Counted from the first letter of the stretch, positions 46,201 through 58,071 are shown. The stretch: DNA of 64,000 nucleotides from Hansfordia pulvinata (GCA_006538405.1 BJKQ01000006.1:1635001-1699000), one strand, 5' to 3'. Numbers and translations are program-made. Notes: generated by a model from the sequence alone, not told the origin.

Positions 46201-47531
46201 CTGTGTGGTCCCTCAAGACAGAGCATTGAACATCACGCCATCCGTGGACAGTGTCTGCGCAATGGGGACAGAATCTGGCGCAATGCAGCAATGCCCGAAC
46301 CGAGGGGCTTGACGATAAACAGATACGAGTATGGACGGGGTAGGCAGGCACACAGACCAAGTTTCCAAAGACGGAGACGAGCGGCACTCAGCAGTTCGGC
46401 CTGGAGCTCAAGGTCCCATGACTCCACTCGACCTCAGAAGGTTGGGTAAGAAGACGGGGAAGCGATGTCGTGGCATGCCCGTCTTATGTCTTTTTTTTTC
46501 TCTCTTTCGTGCTCCAAGATGGGGGCAATCTGACATGTCAATAAACCGCCTGGATGGCCCCCATTTCAACCAGAGCCCTCCGATGTGACCGTAGTAGCCC
46601 CGCGATGTAAGCCCAAGTCGACAACGCTTCGTGCGCGTGCGCTTGGAGCCTGTCGGTACGGAGTCCCGTTCGCCGGAGTGCGCTGACTCGGCTGAAACCC
46701 AGTCAAGGCATGGACTTTTGGGAGGAGGCGGTTGCGGGAGCGTACCGCGATCCCGCATTCCCCCAGATAATGCCTCGTCCGAGAGGAGGATACCAATGAA
46801 AATGCGCCGCCCGCCTACGAGCTGCAGCGGCCGCGCTCTGCTCGGCCGAAGACTAAACGCCATTATCACCTCGCTCCATCAAACAAGTGACGCCATGCTT
46901 TTCTCTCATCCTCTACTTTTTCTTCTTGGCGCGGGCTGGATCCGTGAGTATCGGCCGTCGAATGCGAGGGCTACAATACTGCGCACGTGCATGGCGTGCG
47001 GACCGGCAATTTTGAACATATGGGTTCTCTATTATCTAGTTGCAAAAGCTAGACCCCGTGCCATTTGCTGCCTATCCCAGCATGCTGCAATTGTGAAGGC
47101 CGGCGATCCAATGTAGTCGAGACTTCTCGCTTGCTTATGTACATACACCACTAGGCTGACGAGGCAAGACCGCGAGTCTGGCCAAAGAAAAGCCTTTCAA
47201 CCTTTTACCCCATGACGCCAACCCATTAAACGAAGCCGTGATTTCAAGACCGTTCTCGCGACAAGCCTGGGCCTATTGACCGATTTGTGCTATCGCACAA
47301 ATAGGGGCTGCGGCTGCCGAGGTTTCTCATCATTCGTGACGGAAGAGCGCAAGTTCTCCAGGCCTCGTGTCGTAGAGCAATGAAACAAGCCCACCAGAGG
47401 CTACTGGGAACCACGGAACGGCAAACCAAAGACCTGTCAGCTCTGGTTCACCATTTCTTTAGTCGTACACGTTTCCGAATCCACGATATCGTGCAGATGG
47501 TCATCTCGTGGAATCGGGTGGGGACGCCCAA

Positions 47532-49548
47532 CTAATCGATCTTGATGGAGCTGTAGATCTTGCGGGTGAACCACCAACTGGCAAAGAATCCGATGGAACC
47601 TAGTTTCGTTCATGTCAGTATACAGTCAACACATGTCAAGACGCAGCCAGGGACTACCCAACTTACCTGTGAGAATGAAAAACAGGAACGACAGCAGAGC
47701 GCTGTATCCAACGTAAAGCACGGTGCCAGAGAGCCCACCGAGAGACAGCTTGCTGATCAGGTAGATGAGAGCGTTGGCGAAGATGTAGCCAGCGCTCATG
47801 CCAGCAGCCAAGAACGAACGCCACTGCCAGTGGTAGTTCTCGGCACACAGCAGGAAATACACCATGAGCACGGTCACGGCGGCACAGGTGATGATCATCA
47901 GCCCGTAGCAAAGGAACAAGAACCCAAACATGTAGTAGATCTTGCTGAACCAGATGGAGCTCATGATGAAGTAGAGCTCGACGAAAATGGCGCCAAAGGG
48001 CAGGATTCCGACAAGCAGCATGCTGGGAATGGGCTTGAGATAGGTCGTAGTCGGCGGGATCTGGCGAGGAATCTGGTTGGTCCTAACAGGCGGCTCGACA
48101 GCCGGCGCACGGAAACCAAGCCAAGAGCCGGCAACGGAAAGAGGCACGGAGATGATGAACCAGATCCCGACAATGACGAGCATAGTAGTGAAGGGAACAG
48201 CGCCGGCGGCGCCGTTCGCCCACAGGAACAGGTTCAGCAAGAAGAAAGTCGAGAAGACGATGCCAGGGACGAGCAGCGGGGTCAAACCGATGTTGACCTT
48301 CCACTTGTCGCCATTCATAGACTTGTAGACACGGGCCGAGACGTAACCGCCGACGAAGCTGAGCAGAGTGTAGAGAAACACCATGATGGTGCCGAGCGAG
48401 CCACGGTTAGAAGGAGACAGGAAACCCAAAAGCGCGAAGCAGATGGTGAAGCCGGTCATGACGAACAACTGGATCCCATTGCCGAGGAAAATGGACAGCA
48501 GAAGAGGGTGGGCAGGGGTGCGGAAAGCATCTCCGTGCACCAGCTTCCAGCCCGAGTCTTCCTGGACACCGTCCTCAAGAGCAGAAGTGCCCGACAGGTC
48601 GTCAAGGTTGATCTGGTCTAGACGGTTGTATCTAGCGATGTCCTTCTTGAGGGCACGGAACAGGACCGACGCGACAGTAACGACAAGGAACACTACCACA
48701 ACAGCCGAGTTGACCAGAGAGAACCAGTGGATCTTGGGGTCGAAGACATGCAGATATTTGTCCCAGCGGGTAGCCCACGCAGTCTCAGAGCGAGTCCAGT
48801 ACACGCTGTAAGTGAAGTCGACCTTGGTCTCGCCGTCGTCGTCTTCGCGAAGAGCAAGAGGCGAGTGGTTGTCGCCGCAGTCGACGGAGCCGTCGGAGTA
48901 GTCCTTGGAGCTAGGTTGGACGATGACACCGACGACACGCAACTGGTCCGGCTTGCCACTAACCGAGTGGTACTCAATGACAATGTCGTAGTGGTTGTTG
49001 AAGTAGATCTGAACGTCCTGGCCGGTGACGGGAATCTGGCCCATGAGGAACCCGGGGCTGTAGAAGGTGGTCTGGGTGAGCTCGTCGACAATCTGCTGAC
49101 CGGCGGGGAGGCCGTCGACGAGCCAATTGAGCGCGTAGCCTTGGGCAATGCGCTTGTTCACAAAGTGGGCCGAGGGTCGATCGTAGGCGACAGGCTCCTT
49201 GCAGACCTTCTTGCAAGTCTCGTTCTGAGCCATGTTGAGCTCGAAGGGCGACGTCATGATACGGTCGCCGAATAGGATGCTGCCCAGGCTTTCGGAAACA
49301 TACTGAGGGCCTCCTTCGGGCTCACAGAAGTGGAATCGGCTGTTGTAATAGTCGTACGACATGACCGAGTGCAGCAGGGCGTCTTGTTGGGCGGCGATGG
49401 GCTTGATGCTGTTGACGAATAGGGGGACGCTGTCGCCGGGCTTGTAGGAGGTGGGCGCCACGCCAGGAAGATAGAAGGCCGACGACAGCGCGGGAAGGCA
49501 TGCCAGCGTCGCCAACAGCGCCGAAGGCGCCGCGTGCCTTGTCCTCAT
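47532..49548 (-). CDS. Transmembrane 9 (EMP70) superfamily protein
   Basis: Exons 49548-47667 and 47599-47532; 649 aa, the usual TM9 length. The signal peptide is MRTRHAAPSALLATLACLPALSSA, followed by the diagnostic FYLPGVAPTSYKPGD. The lumenal domain contains YDYYNSRFHFCEP, ESLGSILFGDRI and ALNWLVDGLP. Then come nine hydrophobic helices with the family hallmarks WKLVHGDAFRTP, GTIMVFLYTLLSFVGGYVSARVYK, PLLVPGIVF, PLSVAGSWLGFR, RQIPPTTTYLKPIPSMLLVGILPFGAIFVELYFI, and WWFTRKIYSSIKID. The short last exon supplies the final helix and the C-terminal KID, a KXD-type COPI signal for Golgi retention. Without that exon the protein would lose the signal, so the intron is well supported. Role: endosome/Golgi membrane protein linked to membrane-protein sorting, adhesion and metal homeostasis. 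No frame damage. Confidence 0.96.
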
Positions 49549-50500
49549 GATGGCGCTGGGTGCACGCGCGGGCGGCGATGAAGCGGACGTGGTCGGAGGA
49601 GCGCACGGGCTGAAGACAGCCGGTCGGGACCCGTGAGACGCGACCGATGGCGGCGGAGCGGGTGTGGGGGTGAGAGCGGGCGCGCGGGCCTGTAGGTCGG
49701 GGTTCGCAAAGAGACGCCGCTGCGAAATGGGTGAGTTGGACGGGGCGTTCGAGGTGGGCGACGGGATGGCGGGTGTTGGGTAATGAATATATTGGTTCGT
49801 TCAACCCAATGCTCGTATTAGCCTCTGGCTCCCGGCCAGATGAAAGTTGTCAGCTCCGGGAAATCAGACTAGAAGCACTGGGTCAGGGTCCACGGCTGCG
49901 CGGCACCCGTAGATGGACTGGACGAGCATCTCGTGTCGACCCCCTGCCCTCGTAGCACGACCCGCAGTCGCGTCACAGCCATGCGAAAGTGCGTCCTTCG
50001 AACGGGATGGAGTATAGGTACACTACCCCTGCGCGTGGTTGCTGCCAGGTGCATGTCCACAGACACAGCGCCCGCCTCGTCCATTGTCCTCCGTGGCTGC
50101 ACCATCTGCAGCCGCTGCGCTACGTTTCGGAGTTCTTCGGTAACTGCCGCCCGCGTGCCCGCCCAGTCCCAAAGTTGACGCGCCTGCAAGTACGACCGAA
50201 TAGTCCGCGAGGCAGCGAGGTACCTAAGGTTCCTTTATACATGCTTCATGCCTGCGGTACGGCGGCACGCGTAAGGCACAAAAGGGACTTGCAGGCACCT
50301 AGAAGCATGCAGGCTGTCTACTTCGTAGCGGGGCACGGGTACGCGTACTCGCACTTGACCCTAGGTACTTTTGCGGGCGGGAGCTTATCGCCTTATCGCC
50401 GTCGCTTCTTCAGAATTATTTTATTTGGCAAACCGGAGGCCGGTCGGCTTCACCACTATCTCGTACTGGCCGTGGAAACCGCCGTCAACATCGAACCATC
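49549..50500. other. Divergent intergenic region between TM9 and LCP5 genes
   Basis: Shared promoter region for two outward-facing genes. Contains a GGGTACGCGTACTCGCAC motif near 50337 and an AT-rich stretch near 50410-50425. Confidence 0.6.
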
Positions 50501-51730
50501 ATGGCCACCCTGCAAACTCTTCCAGCTCTGCTGGACACTTTGTCACAGTCACTCAACTCCGCCCTCGAGGCCACTCCCAAGATCGCCGGCATCGAGTCCA
50601 CCACCGACGGCGTCTCCCTGCTAAACGTCAAGAACGAGCTCCTGCTGTCCTACCTGCAAAATCTGGTCTTCCTGATCCTCATCAAGATCAGAAACTCCAA
50701 GGCACACACCTCTCCGGACTCTCCCGACGACAAACTTGCTGGCGATGACGACGACCTACCCGACGCCGTGACCAAAAAGCTAGTGGAGCTACGACTCTAC
50801 CTCGAGAAAGGCGTCCGACCCCTCGAGGAGAAGCTACGATACCAGCTGGACAAGATCCTCCGCACGGCCGACGATGCCGAGCGTAACGCCCAGATTGCCG
50901 CCACTCACGCCAAGGCCAATCGCGACTCAGACGCATCCGAGGACGAGGACGACGACGACGACGCGGCGGCCTCCGACTCCGGCGTCGAGGACCCCGACGA
51001 CCCGCCGCGGTTCGCCAAGTCCAAGGCGGCCCCCGCCTTGGGCGTCGACCCCTCGGCCAAGCGCAGTGCGCCCAAGCTGAGCAACTTTTCCCAGCCGGCC
51101 GAGGCCGTCGGCATGGCGGCGGCGGCGGCCCCCTCGGCGGACAAGGCCGGCGTGTACCGGCCCCCGCGGATCGCGCCGACGGCGATGCCGACCACGGAGC
51201 GGCGGCGCGACCGGCAGGCGGAGCGCAGCGGCGGCGGCAAGTCGGCGACGATGGACGAGTACGTGTCGCAGGAGCTGTCGTCGGCGCCCCAGGCCATGCC
51301 CAGCGTGGGCACGACGATCGTGTCGGGCGGGCGGCGCATGAAGTCGGCGACGGAGCGCGAGGACGAGGACCGCCGCCGCGACTACGAGGAGTCCAACTTT
51401 GTGCGCCTGCCGCAGGAGAGCAAGAAGGACCGCGCCGAGCGCAAGCAGCGCGACGCCCGCTCCGGCAAGGGCTCCGGCAAGATGAGCTTCGGCGGCGAGG
51501 AGTGGCGCGAGCTCGGCGGCAGCGTCGACCGCATCTCGCGCCTGACCGGCCGGGGCAGCGGCGGCGGCGGAAGCACCAAGGCGCTGCTGGAGAAGAGCCG
51601 GAAGCGCGGCCGCGACACCACTGACAGCGCCCGCGGCAGCGGCCTGAACTCGGGCACGCGCGAGATTGGCGATCGCTTCAACAAGCGGGTCAAGGTTATG
51701 GAGGGTGGACGCCGCGACAGGGGCAAGTAA
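50501..51730 (+). CDS. LCP5: U3 snoRNP protein Lcp5 / neuroguidin (Sas10/Utp3/C1D family)
   Basis: Single exon, 409 aa, start ATCATGG at 50501. The N-terminal Sas10/Utp3/C1D helical domain (about 1-110) includes GVSLLNVKNELLLSYLQNLV, the most conserved stretch of the family, and LVELRLYLEKGVRPLEEKL. An acidic tract (SDASEDEDDDDD), a Lys-poor linker with VYRPPRIAPTAMP, and a basic C-terminus (FVRLPQESKKDRAERKQRDA, KSRKRGRD, FNKRVKVMEGGRRDRGK) follow, as expected. It acts in the nucleolus in the small-subunit processome, for 18S rRNA maturation. One of the best-supported genes here, with no frame damage. Confidence 0.94.
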   Translation: MATLQTLPALLDTLSQSLNSALEATPKIAGIESTTDGVSLLNVKNELLLSYLQNLVFLILIKIRNSKAHTSPDSPDDKLAGDDDDLPDAVTKKLVELRLYLEKGVRPLEEKLRYQLDKILRTADDAERNAQIAATHAKANRDSDASEDEDDDDDAAASDSGVEDPDDPPRFAKSKAAPALGVDPSAKRSAPKLSNFSQPAEAVGMAAAAAPSADKAGVYRPPRIAPTAMPTTERRRDRQAERSGGGKSATMDEYVSQELSSAPQAMPSVGTTIVSGGRRMKSATEREDEDRRRDYEESNFVRLPQESKKDRAERKQRDARSGKGSGKMSFGGEEWRELGGSVDRISRLTGRGSGGGGSTKALLEKSRKRGRDTTDSARGSGLNSGTREIGDRFNKRVKVMEGGRRDRGK

Positions 51731-52329
51731 TGAAGAGGGTTGGAAAGATTTAAAGCTCGGTTGTGCGCGGGGCACTGGCGTACCCTTTGGCTTATGCCAT
51801 TAGTCTGTTGAATGGATTGATGTATATACCCTCAAAAGTGACATTTTCGGAGTTCCCAGTTGCATGATAAAGCGTCTCGATTTTTTATTCGTTCTTTAAC
51901 ATGTTTGTTTCCAGCCCCCGCCTCTACCATTGGTACAGTCCGAACAATCTGCAGTCAACGCGTACTCGTCCATGTTGGTCCTGCGGCTGGAAAGGGATCT
52001 TGCCTGGTGCTTGTGCCGGCTTGCAAGAAGCGCTGCGAGCTTACACGTGCACCTATGCGTTTGCATCAAGAGTATGTCGCTCACATGGTGCGCCCTCCGG
52101 TGCAGCGTTCCAATCCTCGCAGCCGAGATGATGCCTGAGCCGCGACGCGGGCTCCTGGCTTCTAAAACATGGACCAGAGACATGGAAAGCTCCTGCACAT
52201 TGCGCAGGACGATTCTACCGGTTCTTTGAGTACAGACCATTACTCACACAATTCCAGGCTGTGGCCACGCCGGCTGCGTCAGTAGGTACCAATCATGCTG
52301 TCGCAACTCGCCACTACGCAATTCTTGCA
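51731..52329. other. Convergent 3' UTR gap
   Basis: No gene recognised between two genes that face each other. Confidence 0.6.
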
Positions 52330-53295
52330 TTAAGCAATGTGCAACTCAACAACCCCGCCTCCTACCATGGCACCCTCACTGGTTCGGGCGCCGCCCTGAG
52401 ACACAAACAAGCGCTTGCCATCCAGGCTGGCTGCGCAGCTGGTCGGATGCTGGAGCAGGCCGTATTCCTCCCCGCCGAAGAAGCTCTGCAGCTCGCCTGT
52501 GACCAGGTCGACCTTGCTCAGGAGGTTCTTGTGCGTAGCGATGTATGCGACGGGGGCGGCGCCGCCGACGGCGGGGTCGACGATGCAGAAGTCGTCGAAG
52601 GCGTAGCTCATGGACGAGTCGCCCGGCAGGCGCGCGACGACCTCGACGTCGCCGGCCCGGTCTCCGGCTGGTGTGATAGGCACGCGGGCAAACAGGCCGT
52701 CTGCAGAGTTGGTGAAGTAGAGGTGCCCGCCGTGCACGCGGACGCCGTTGATGCCGATCGGCACCGTGTGGCGCGTCGTGACCTTTTTCATGGCGGCGTC
52801 GCCGAAAGGGCAGTCCACCGCACCCGTCGCCGCGTTGATGCGGACGATGGTGCCGGCGGCCGAGTCGCAGGAAAGCGCGATGCCGGGAGAGTCGGGCAGC
52901 GCCGTCATGCCGTTGAGCAGGGCGGCGCCGGGGATATCGGCGACATGCTTGATGTCGGCGGCCGCAGCTCCGGTAGCGTCGCTGTGGAACGTGACAGTGA
53001 AGGCTTTCAAGCCCGGCTCGAACCCGAAGGCACCCCCCTTGACGCCGCCCGTGACAAGGAAGACGTCGGGCTTGACCTCCGCGATGCCTGTCAGGGCTGT
53101 AACCCCGGGCAGCTCGCCGACCAGCTCCGGCTCGGGGCTGGCTGCAGAAGGGTCCAGAGAATACAGGCGACCACGGTTGAAAGTGGTGAACAGAATATGG
53201 CCATTGCGCCGGACCGTGATGTTTTCGCAGAAGGTCGGCTCGGGAAAGGTGCAGAGGTCCCGGCCCTCGAGTTCAGGGAGTTTCGTTCCAGACAT
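52330..53295 (-). CDS. SMP-30/gluconolactonase-like six-bladed beta-propeller protein
   Basis: Single exon, 321 aa. I chose the ATG at 53295 (MSGTKLPELEG), because the in-frame codon 15 nt upstream is GTG. Repeated propeller strands are visible: CENITVRRNGHILFTT, NRGRLYSLDP, VTALTGIAEVKPDVFLVTGG, GAALLNGMTALPDSPGIAL, GTIVRINAATG, PIGINGVRVHGGHLYFTNSA, SYAFDDFCIV and HPTSCAASLDGKRLFVSQGG. This matches the TolB-like/SMP-30 class, in which the central channel usually binds a metal and a lactone or sugar-like ligand. Glu (FCENI), Asn (GINGV) and Asp (DDF) are candidate ligands. No signal peptide, so cytosolic. Exact substrate unknown. Confidence 0.85.
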   Translation of the reverse strand: MSGTKLPELEGRDLCTFPEPTFCENITVRRNGHILFTTFNRGRLYSLDPSAASPEPELVGELPGVTALTGIAEVKPDVFLVTGGVKGGAFGFEPGLKAFTVTFHSDATGAAAADIKHVADIPGAALLNGMTALPDSPGIALSCDSAAGTIVRINAATGAVDCPFGDAAMKKVTTRHTVPIGINGVRVHGGHLYFTNSADGLFARVPITPAGDRAGDVEVVARLPGDSSMSYAFDDFCIVDPAVGGAAPVAYIATHKNLLSKVDLVTGELQSFFGGEEYGLLQHPTSCAASLDGKRLFVSQGGARTSEGAMVGGGVVELHIA

Positions 53296-54271
53296 CTTTT
53301 GGGTGCTCACTCAGACGTCCAGACACGGCATTGGAAAGGTGTTGGCCTTGAAGTACCCAAGCCTTCTCACTCGCAGGTAGAGTTTCGTTCCCTCTGGTGT
53401 TGGAGGAGGGCGACGGACAGGCGGAGTTAAGAGTCGGAATCGCGGATCGTCCGCCCACCGACGGGTTCGCGGGGTCATGGCGGGCACGCGGGGCCCGATC
53501 ACTGACAGCTTCGAAGCGACCAGCGGAGCAGTGCAAGTAGCGCCGCCCTCTCACCCCTGCAGCGCCCACCAGCCTGGCAAAGTCGCGGGCTGCTTTCCAT
53601 ACAGCGCGTCAGCTGAAGCTCTTGGTGTAGCGCCGCAGCCCAGCACGCTGGTTCGGGATGAGGCCCAGCCTCGGCCTGCGGACTCTCCGGAACAGCGAGC
53701 TGAAACCAAGCGGCCAGCTGTGGACAGCGCCAAGGAGAGCGCTCCGTTAATGAGGTGGAAGTTAGACGTTTCCCTCCAGCCAGGACATGTTATTGAGTCC
53801 TTGGACAGAATATTCGAGACGGATTCGTGGTATGATCTGGAGACGGACACAGGGAAGCCGCGTGGCGGGTCGCCTGCGAGCCCCGAAAGTGGAATATTCC
53901 AGTCAATAATGTACATGTACCCAATGTACCCAATTGGATCCTGGTATCCATTTGATCAATGATGCTGGCATGGCCGAGTTCCAGGTTGCGGAAGGTGCGG
54001 CTCGCCGGACCCCACTTGCTGCATACATACCTAACCTACAGTGATACATACTACGATAGGACTGCGTACATGTAGTTTCCAACTTGGGGCCGATGACAAA
54101 TGACCGGCGACACGGCTTGGGGCAACTCTCTGTGCCTTTCTCAACTCTGCTTGGTTTTCGCCCTCGTCGCCTCCTTCGCCCACTCTCGCTCGCCTCGGTC
54201 ATCACGCGGATCCTCTCCCTCACCGTCCACCAACCAAGGGGGCCGACGCGCACACCGCCCAGGCCCGGGCC
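53296..54271. other. Divergent intergenic region between propeller and TPR genes
   Basis: No gene recognised; shared promoter space. Confidence 0.6.
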
Positions 54272-55497
54272 ATGGCGTCCGACCCGAAGCCGCTGATCTG
54301 CGGCCTCCCCGCCGAGATCCGCGAGGCCATCTACTCCATCATCCTCCACCCCGCCAACAACCGCCGGTCTCTGCCCAACGAGCATGTCGAATACAGCTTT
54401 CACGATGCTCTTCAACTTCTGCGCGTCAACCGCCAGATCTACTACGAGGCCCGCAAGGTCTTCCGCCAGCTCAATGTCTTCGTCCGCATTGAGACCCCTT
54501 GGATTGAGGCCCAGGAGCATGTCAAACTGGAGGGCCACGTCGCCATTGTGCTCAAAGACCAAAGGGCTGAGCTCTTCCCCCACCACTCTCTGCGTGTCGC
54601 CATCGGCCCCCGCATTTGCCTTCGGACTTTGGTGATATGCCTGAGCTCCAGTGCTTCATCATCCTAGCTGACGATCTGCCCGCCTTCACTAAGACCTGGT
54701 TCTATTCCAACCTGTCCAACCCCGGCCTCAACCGCTTCCTCAAGCTTGACCTGCAATTGCGAGACCCCCTCGCTGCCGATGGCGACGAAAAGCACGTTCC
54801 GCCCCAAATCCAGCGCACCCTGCTGCTGCCCTTTGGCATGGTCAAGGAACTCGGCGAGCTTTCCATCACTGGTGACCCCGAGCCTAGCCCGGTCATCGTA
54901 TCGCAGCTGCGCAGCGAACAGGCCATCCCTATCCCAGGTCCCGAGGAGGCTTTGGCCGAATGCGCCGGCTTCAAGGCACAGGGCAACGAGGCTTTGAAAG
55001 CCGGCGACTACAAAGGCGCCCTCAACTATTACAACAAGGCCTGGGAGGCAATGCATGTCGTTATCAGGGGCCGGGAGCGCCATGTCCACGCTGAAGCCTT
55101 CTTCTCTCGCGAACTCACCAGCGGGCCGTTCGAGGGTAAGAACGGCCAGCTCGAACGACTCAATCTGCGCATCCAACTGGTCGCCAATACTTGCCTGGCC
55201 TATTTGAAGCTTGAGGACTGGGTCGAGCTGGAATACTGGGGTATGCGAACGATTCGCCTGTTGCGCCACGCTACTGGGGCCAACGAGGCCGACATAGCAC
55301 CCGCCGACGAGGCGCTACTGCTCGTCCCCAACTCGCCGCTTATTGGAAAGATCTACTACAGAACCGCCATCGCGTACAAGAACCTGGGCGACAGGAGTCA
55401 AGCCAGGAAGCTCCTTCTTGTTGCACACATCTACTTGCCACAAGATCGCATTGTAACAAACGAGGTGGCTTCCTGTGCTCCGGCGCTTGGCATATAG
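54272..55497 (+). CDS. F-box-like/TPR protein (one frame break)
   Basis: The ATG at 54272 opens a module seen in many filamentous ascomycetes (GLPAEIREAIYSIILHP, LLRVNRQIYYEARKVFRQLNVFVRI), an F-box-like or 2EXR-type N-terminus. At the C5 run 54607-54611 one base is missing; beyond it the frame continues as HLPSDFGDMPELQCFIILAD. With the base restored the gene is 408 codons plus stop. The C-terminal part carries a TPR unit (FKAQGNEALKAGDYKGALNYYNKAWEA, about 230-256) and further helical pairs (KIYYRTAIAYKNLGDRSQARKLLLVA). Such proteins may act as substrate receptors, but no partner is visible. Function unknown; likely intact in the organism. Confidence 0.78.
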
Positions 55498-56187
55498 CAG
55501 AAGGGCCGGTCGCCGCCGAGAACGCCCGGCAAATCACTGCGACACCTCGAGAAACTGCGTTGTTGATAAAGCCGATGATACCTTGGCCGGACACCATGAT
55601 TCTTCGTTCGCGCAGGCGAAATCGTCTGCGAAGGATCCACGCCATGTAATCTGCGTGGCTAATGTGTTTCGATGATGAATGATCTCAATGTCTTGTTATG
55701 CTCTCTGTCGCTTGAGCTCTGCGTCGGCCCCTTTCTGATAGCATTTTGTAAACGGCAGTGAGTCAACTCCGAAGCATCGGCATCACCCGAAGCGAAAGGA
55801 ACATATTGATGAGAATCACTCGAAGCGGGGTTTTTATGTCATTCATGAGAACCGGTTGGCCTTTTTTAAGAATCGACATGAATGGACTGTAAAGGACTGC
55901 CAGATTGGACTGCGGAGTCACATCAGAACTCGAGTCCAGTCGCGTCGCGCGATCAACATATGGTACCGGGCCCCTCTCCTGAACTTTCAAGCCACAACGG
56001 AAAGCAAGTGAAAGAACGTTGGTTAGGCGAACGCCTCGATGCTGAGAAAACGCCCTTCATTCTTCATGGCCCGTCTCTAAAAGTACGTACCAGACTCTCC
56101 TTGGCCTGTTTGCCGCTCCTACAAGCTTGGAACCCAGAGCCGCTCGTTGCTGCAGGCGTCAGGGTTTTTCGCCTCTGTGGTCGTAAA
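55498..56187. other. Convergent 3' UTR gap
   Basis: No gene recognised. Confidence 0.6.
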
Positions 56188-57259
56188 TCATTCGGCCCCG
56201 GCGCCTCCCTCAGCCTTAGCAAAGTCGACTTCACGAGTCGCGGCGGGAGCACCGCTCTCGTCGCCGTTGTTGCTTTGGTTCTCGTCGTCCGAAAACCTGT
56301 GGCCGAGCAACGGTCCTGGTTGCCCCTCGACAAGGAGCGGCTCCGCAGCTTCGGTCCGGTCCTCCACCTCCCCGCCACGCGCCCAGCGAGGGAGCGCAAT
56401 CCCACCGGTCAAGCCGTCACGACCCCAGAAGCCCGCAAGGGAGTATCCCATTTGCTGTTGGGTCTGTACCTGCTGCTGCCCCTGCGAGTTCTGTTGGGTC
56501 TGGGGCACCGTGACGGCGTGCATGGGTCGGACAAGGTGCCCGCAGTGCGCACACTCCGTCGGCACGGCGCGGGACTTTATCCAGCGACCGAGCCAAATGG
56601 AGGCGACACGCAGAGCGAAGAAAGAGTGAATCACGCTGCAGCAGAAGGGGAAGGGGGCAAGTCAACGATGAGAACGGAAAAGGAGGAGGGGTTGGGGTAG
56701 AAACTCACAGGCTGACCAACAGCGGCAGAGTGGCATAACCCGCTAGCATAGCGGCTTGAGGGCCGTGACCACCGTAATAGCGGTAGGAGAACACGTCAGC
56801 CCAGGCGACGCCGAGCACGGCGGCCAGCGACGCCGCCAAAGCCGCGTCGGCCACGAAGAGCAAGACCGCCGACCGGTCTTCTCCCCCTGCGTGGAGCCGC
56901 TCCCCAGCGGCGCGCTCCCACTGCTCCTCGCAGCCGTCGCCGGGGAGGGTGCTCTCGGCCTGGCGACGACACCGACCGTAGCGCACGGCCAAGAACGCCC
57001 CCAGGGCGGCGGAGTGGGCCAGCGGGATCAGGCCGAGACCCAGGACGGGGCGCCGGGAGACGGCCGCGTGGGCGACGCAGAGCGGGAAGGCGGGCAGGAG
57101 GGCGGCGGCGGTGGTGAGGCGCAGGAAGCGCCTGTCGAGCCTGATCACGGGGGCGGACCAGTCGTGCACCGAAGGAGGGGCGGCGGCGGGGGCGGCGGAG
57201 CCGGGCGAGGAGGGCGAGATGGACGCGGTGTCGGGCGACATGGCGCCGGCGTCTTTCAT
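56188..57259 (-). CDS. Integral membrane protein with a cytosolic CxxC/Gln-rich tail
   Basis: Exons 57259-56709 and 56635-56188, 332 aa. The GTGAGT donor and CTGCAG acceptor remove the TGA that would otherwise follow AGC CT; the join reads LLVSLVIHSFFALRVASIWL, one continuous helix, which supports the splice. There are about five hydrophobic segments (LTTAAALLPAFPLCVAHAAV, GLGLIPLAHSAALGAFLAV, LLFVADAALAASLAAVLGV, AMLAGYATLPLLVSLV...). The tail contains TECAHCGHLVRP, a CxxC pair, and a Gln-rich stretch. I recognise no family. Possibly one more member of uncharacterised fungal membrane proteins; start and frame are consistent. Confidence 0.68.
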
Positions 57260-57673
57260 GTGTGCGGACGTAGGGGAGGGGGGCGTCGAGCGACTTGTTT
57301 CCCAGCTGTCACAGAAACGCGAGCCCTCTTCCGATAAGAGATGGCGGCGTTGAGAGAGAGAGAGAGAGTCGTTTCTAGATACGGCAGCGAGGTTGGCTTC
57401 GGCTTTTTCGGCGCCTAGGGCTTGCTATCTCTCACCCCCCGGCTTGTGGACTGATCGGGGGAAGAGCCGCTACGCAATGGATCATGGGAGTATGGGGGGG
57501 TAGAAAGAAAGGAGAAGATGGGGAAGTCATCTCGTCCAGGGGGGAGCCCGGACGCGGACAGCAGCAATGCTGATATATCGCGAGCAGCAGCACGCACCGA
57601 GACGGCACAACGGACCTCTCGCGCTCCGCCGCTCCGTAGGGCTGCCCGCCAAGGAAGTTCCAGCTTGCCTTCG

Positions 57674-57693
57674 CCCCCCCCCCCCCCCCCCCC
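57674..57693. repeat. C20 homopolymer
   Basis: Uninterrupted intergenic C run. Confidence 0.85.
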
Positions 57694-58055
57694 TTCCCCC
57701 CTTCATTTTGCCCTGGTTATGCCTTGCCAGCAAAGACCTTGTCTCAATTCACAGCCGCGTCCCGCTGGAGAGTGGAATACAGTAAGAAGAGACGACGATC
57801 CGTGCAAGCATGCCAACTCTCAAGGTCCCCTGCCTGGAACTGCCTTTGCCCAGCACCCCAGTTTTTCCGTCTTCTCTCCAGCTCCCGTGCGCATTCCCGT
57901 GCATACTCGCCGTACTCGCGGGGCGTTGATTGGATTGGGGTTGGTCCTAGTGCGGTCGATCTTCCTTGGTAAGCAGGCGACACGCGGCTTACACAGCCCT
58001 CTTTCCTCCAGCTTGTCCCCGCCCACCAACCAAAGCTGCCCTTCTTTCCAGAGCG

Positions 58056-58071
58056 CCCCCCCCCCCCCCCC
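58056..58071. repeat. C16 homopolymer
   Basis: Uninterrupted intergenic C run followed by further CT-rich sequence. Confidence 0.85.

Larger units (their letters stand above)
40997..47531. other. 6.5-kb gene desert with C-tracts and simple repeats
   Basis: Apart from an open, low-complexity frame running up from the zinc-cluster gene to about 41935 (minus), I see no gene. The stretch holds several long C homopolymers, a (TTGG)n tract, T/TTC-rich runs near 44530-44570, and CGTACGAGTAC motifs at 42514 and 46322. The right-hand part may contain decayed sequence, but nothing identifies a transposon. Confidence 0.55.

Noticed and set aside
47560..48621. 353-codon plus-strand frame opposite the TM9 gene
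   Set aside because: Antisense shadow of a highly conserved gene.
52261..53430. 389-codon plus-strand frame opposite the propeller gene
   Set aside because: Longer than the minus-strand gene but lacks any family signature; the minus frame shows clear propeller strands.
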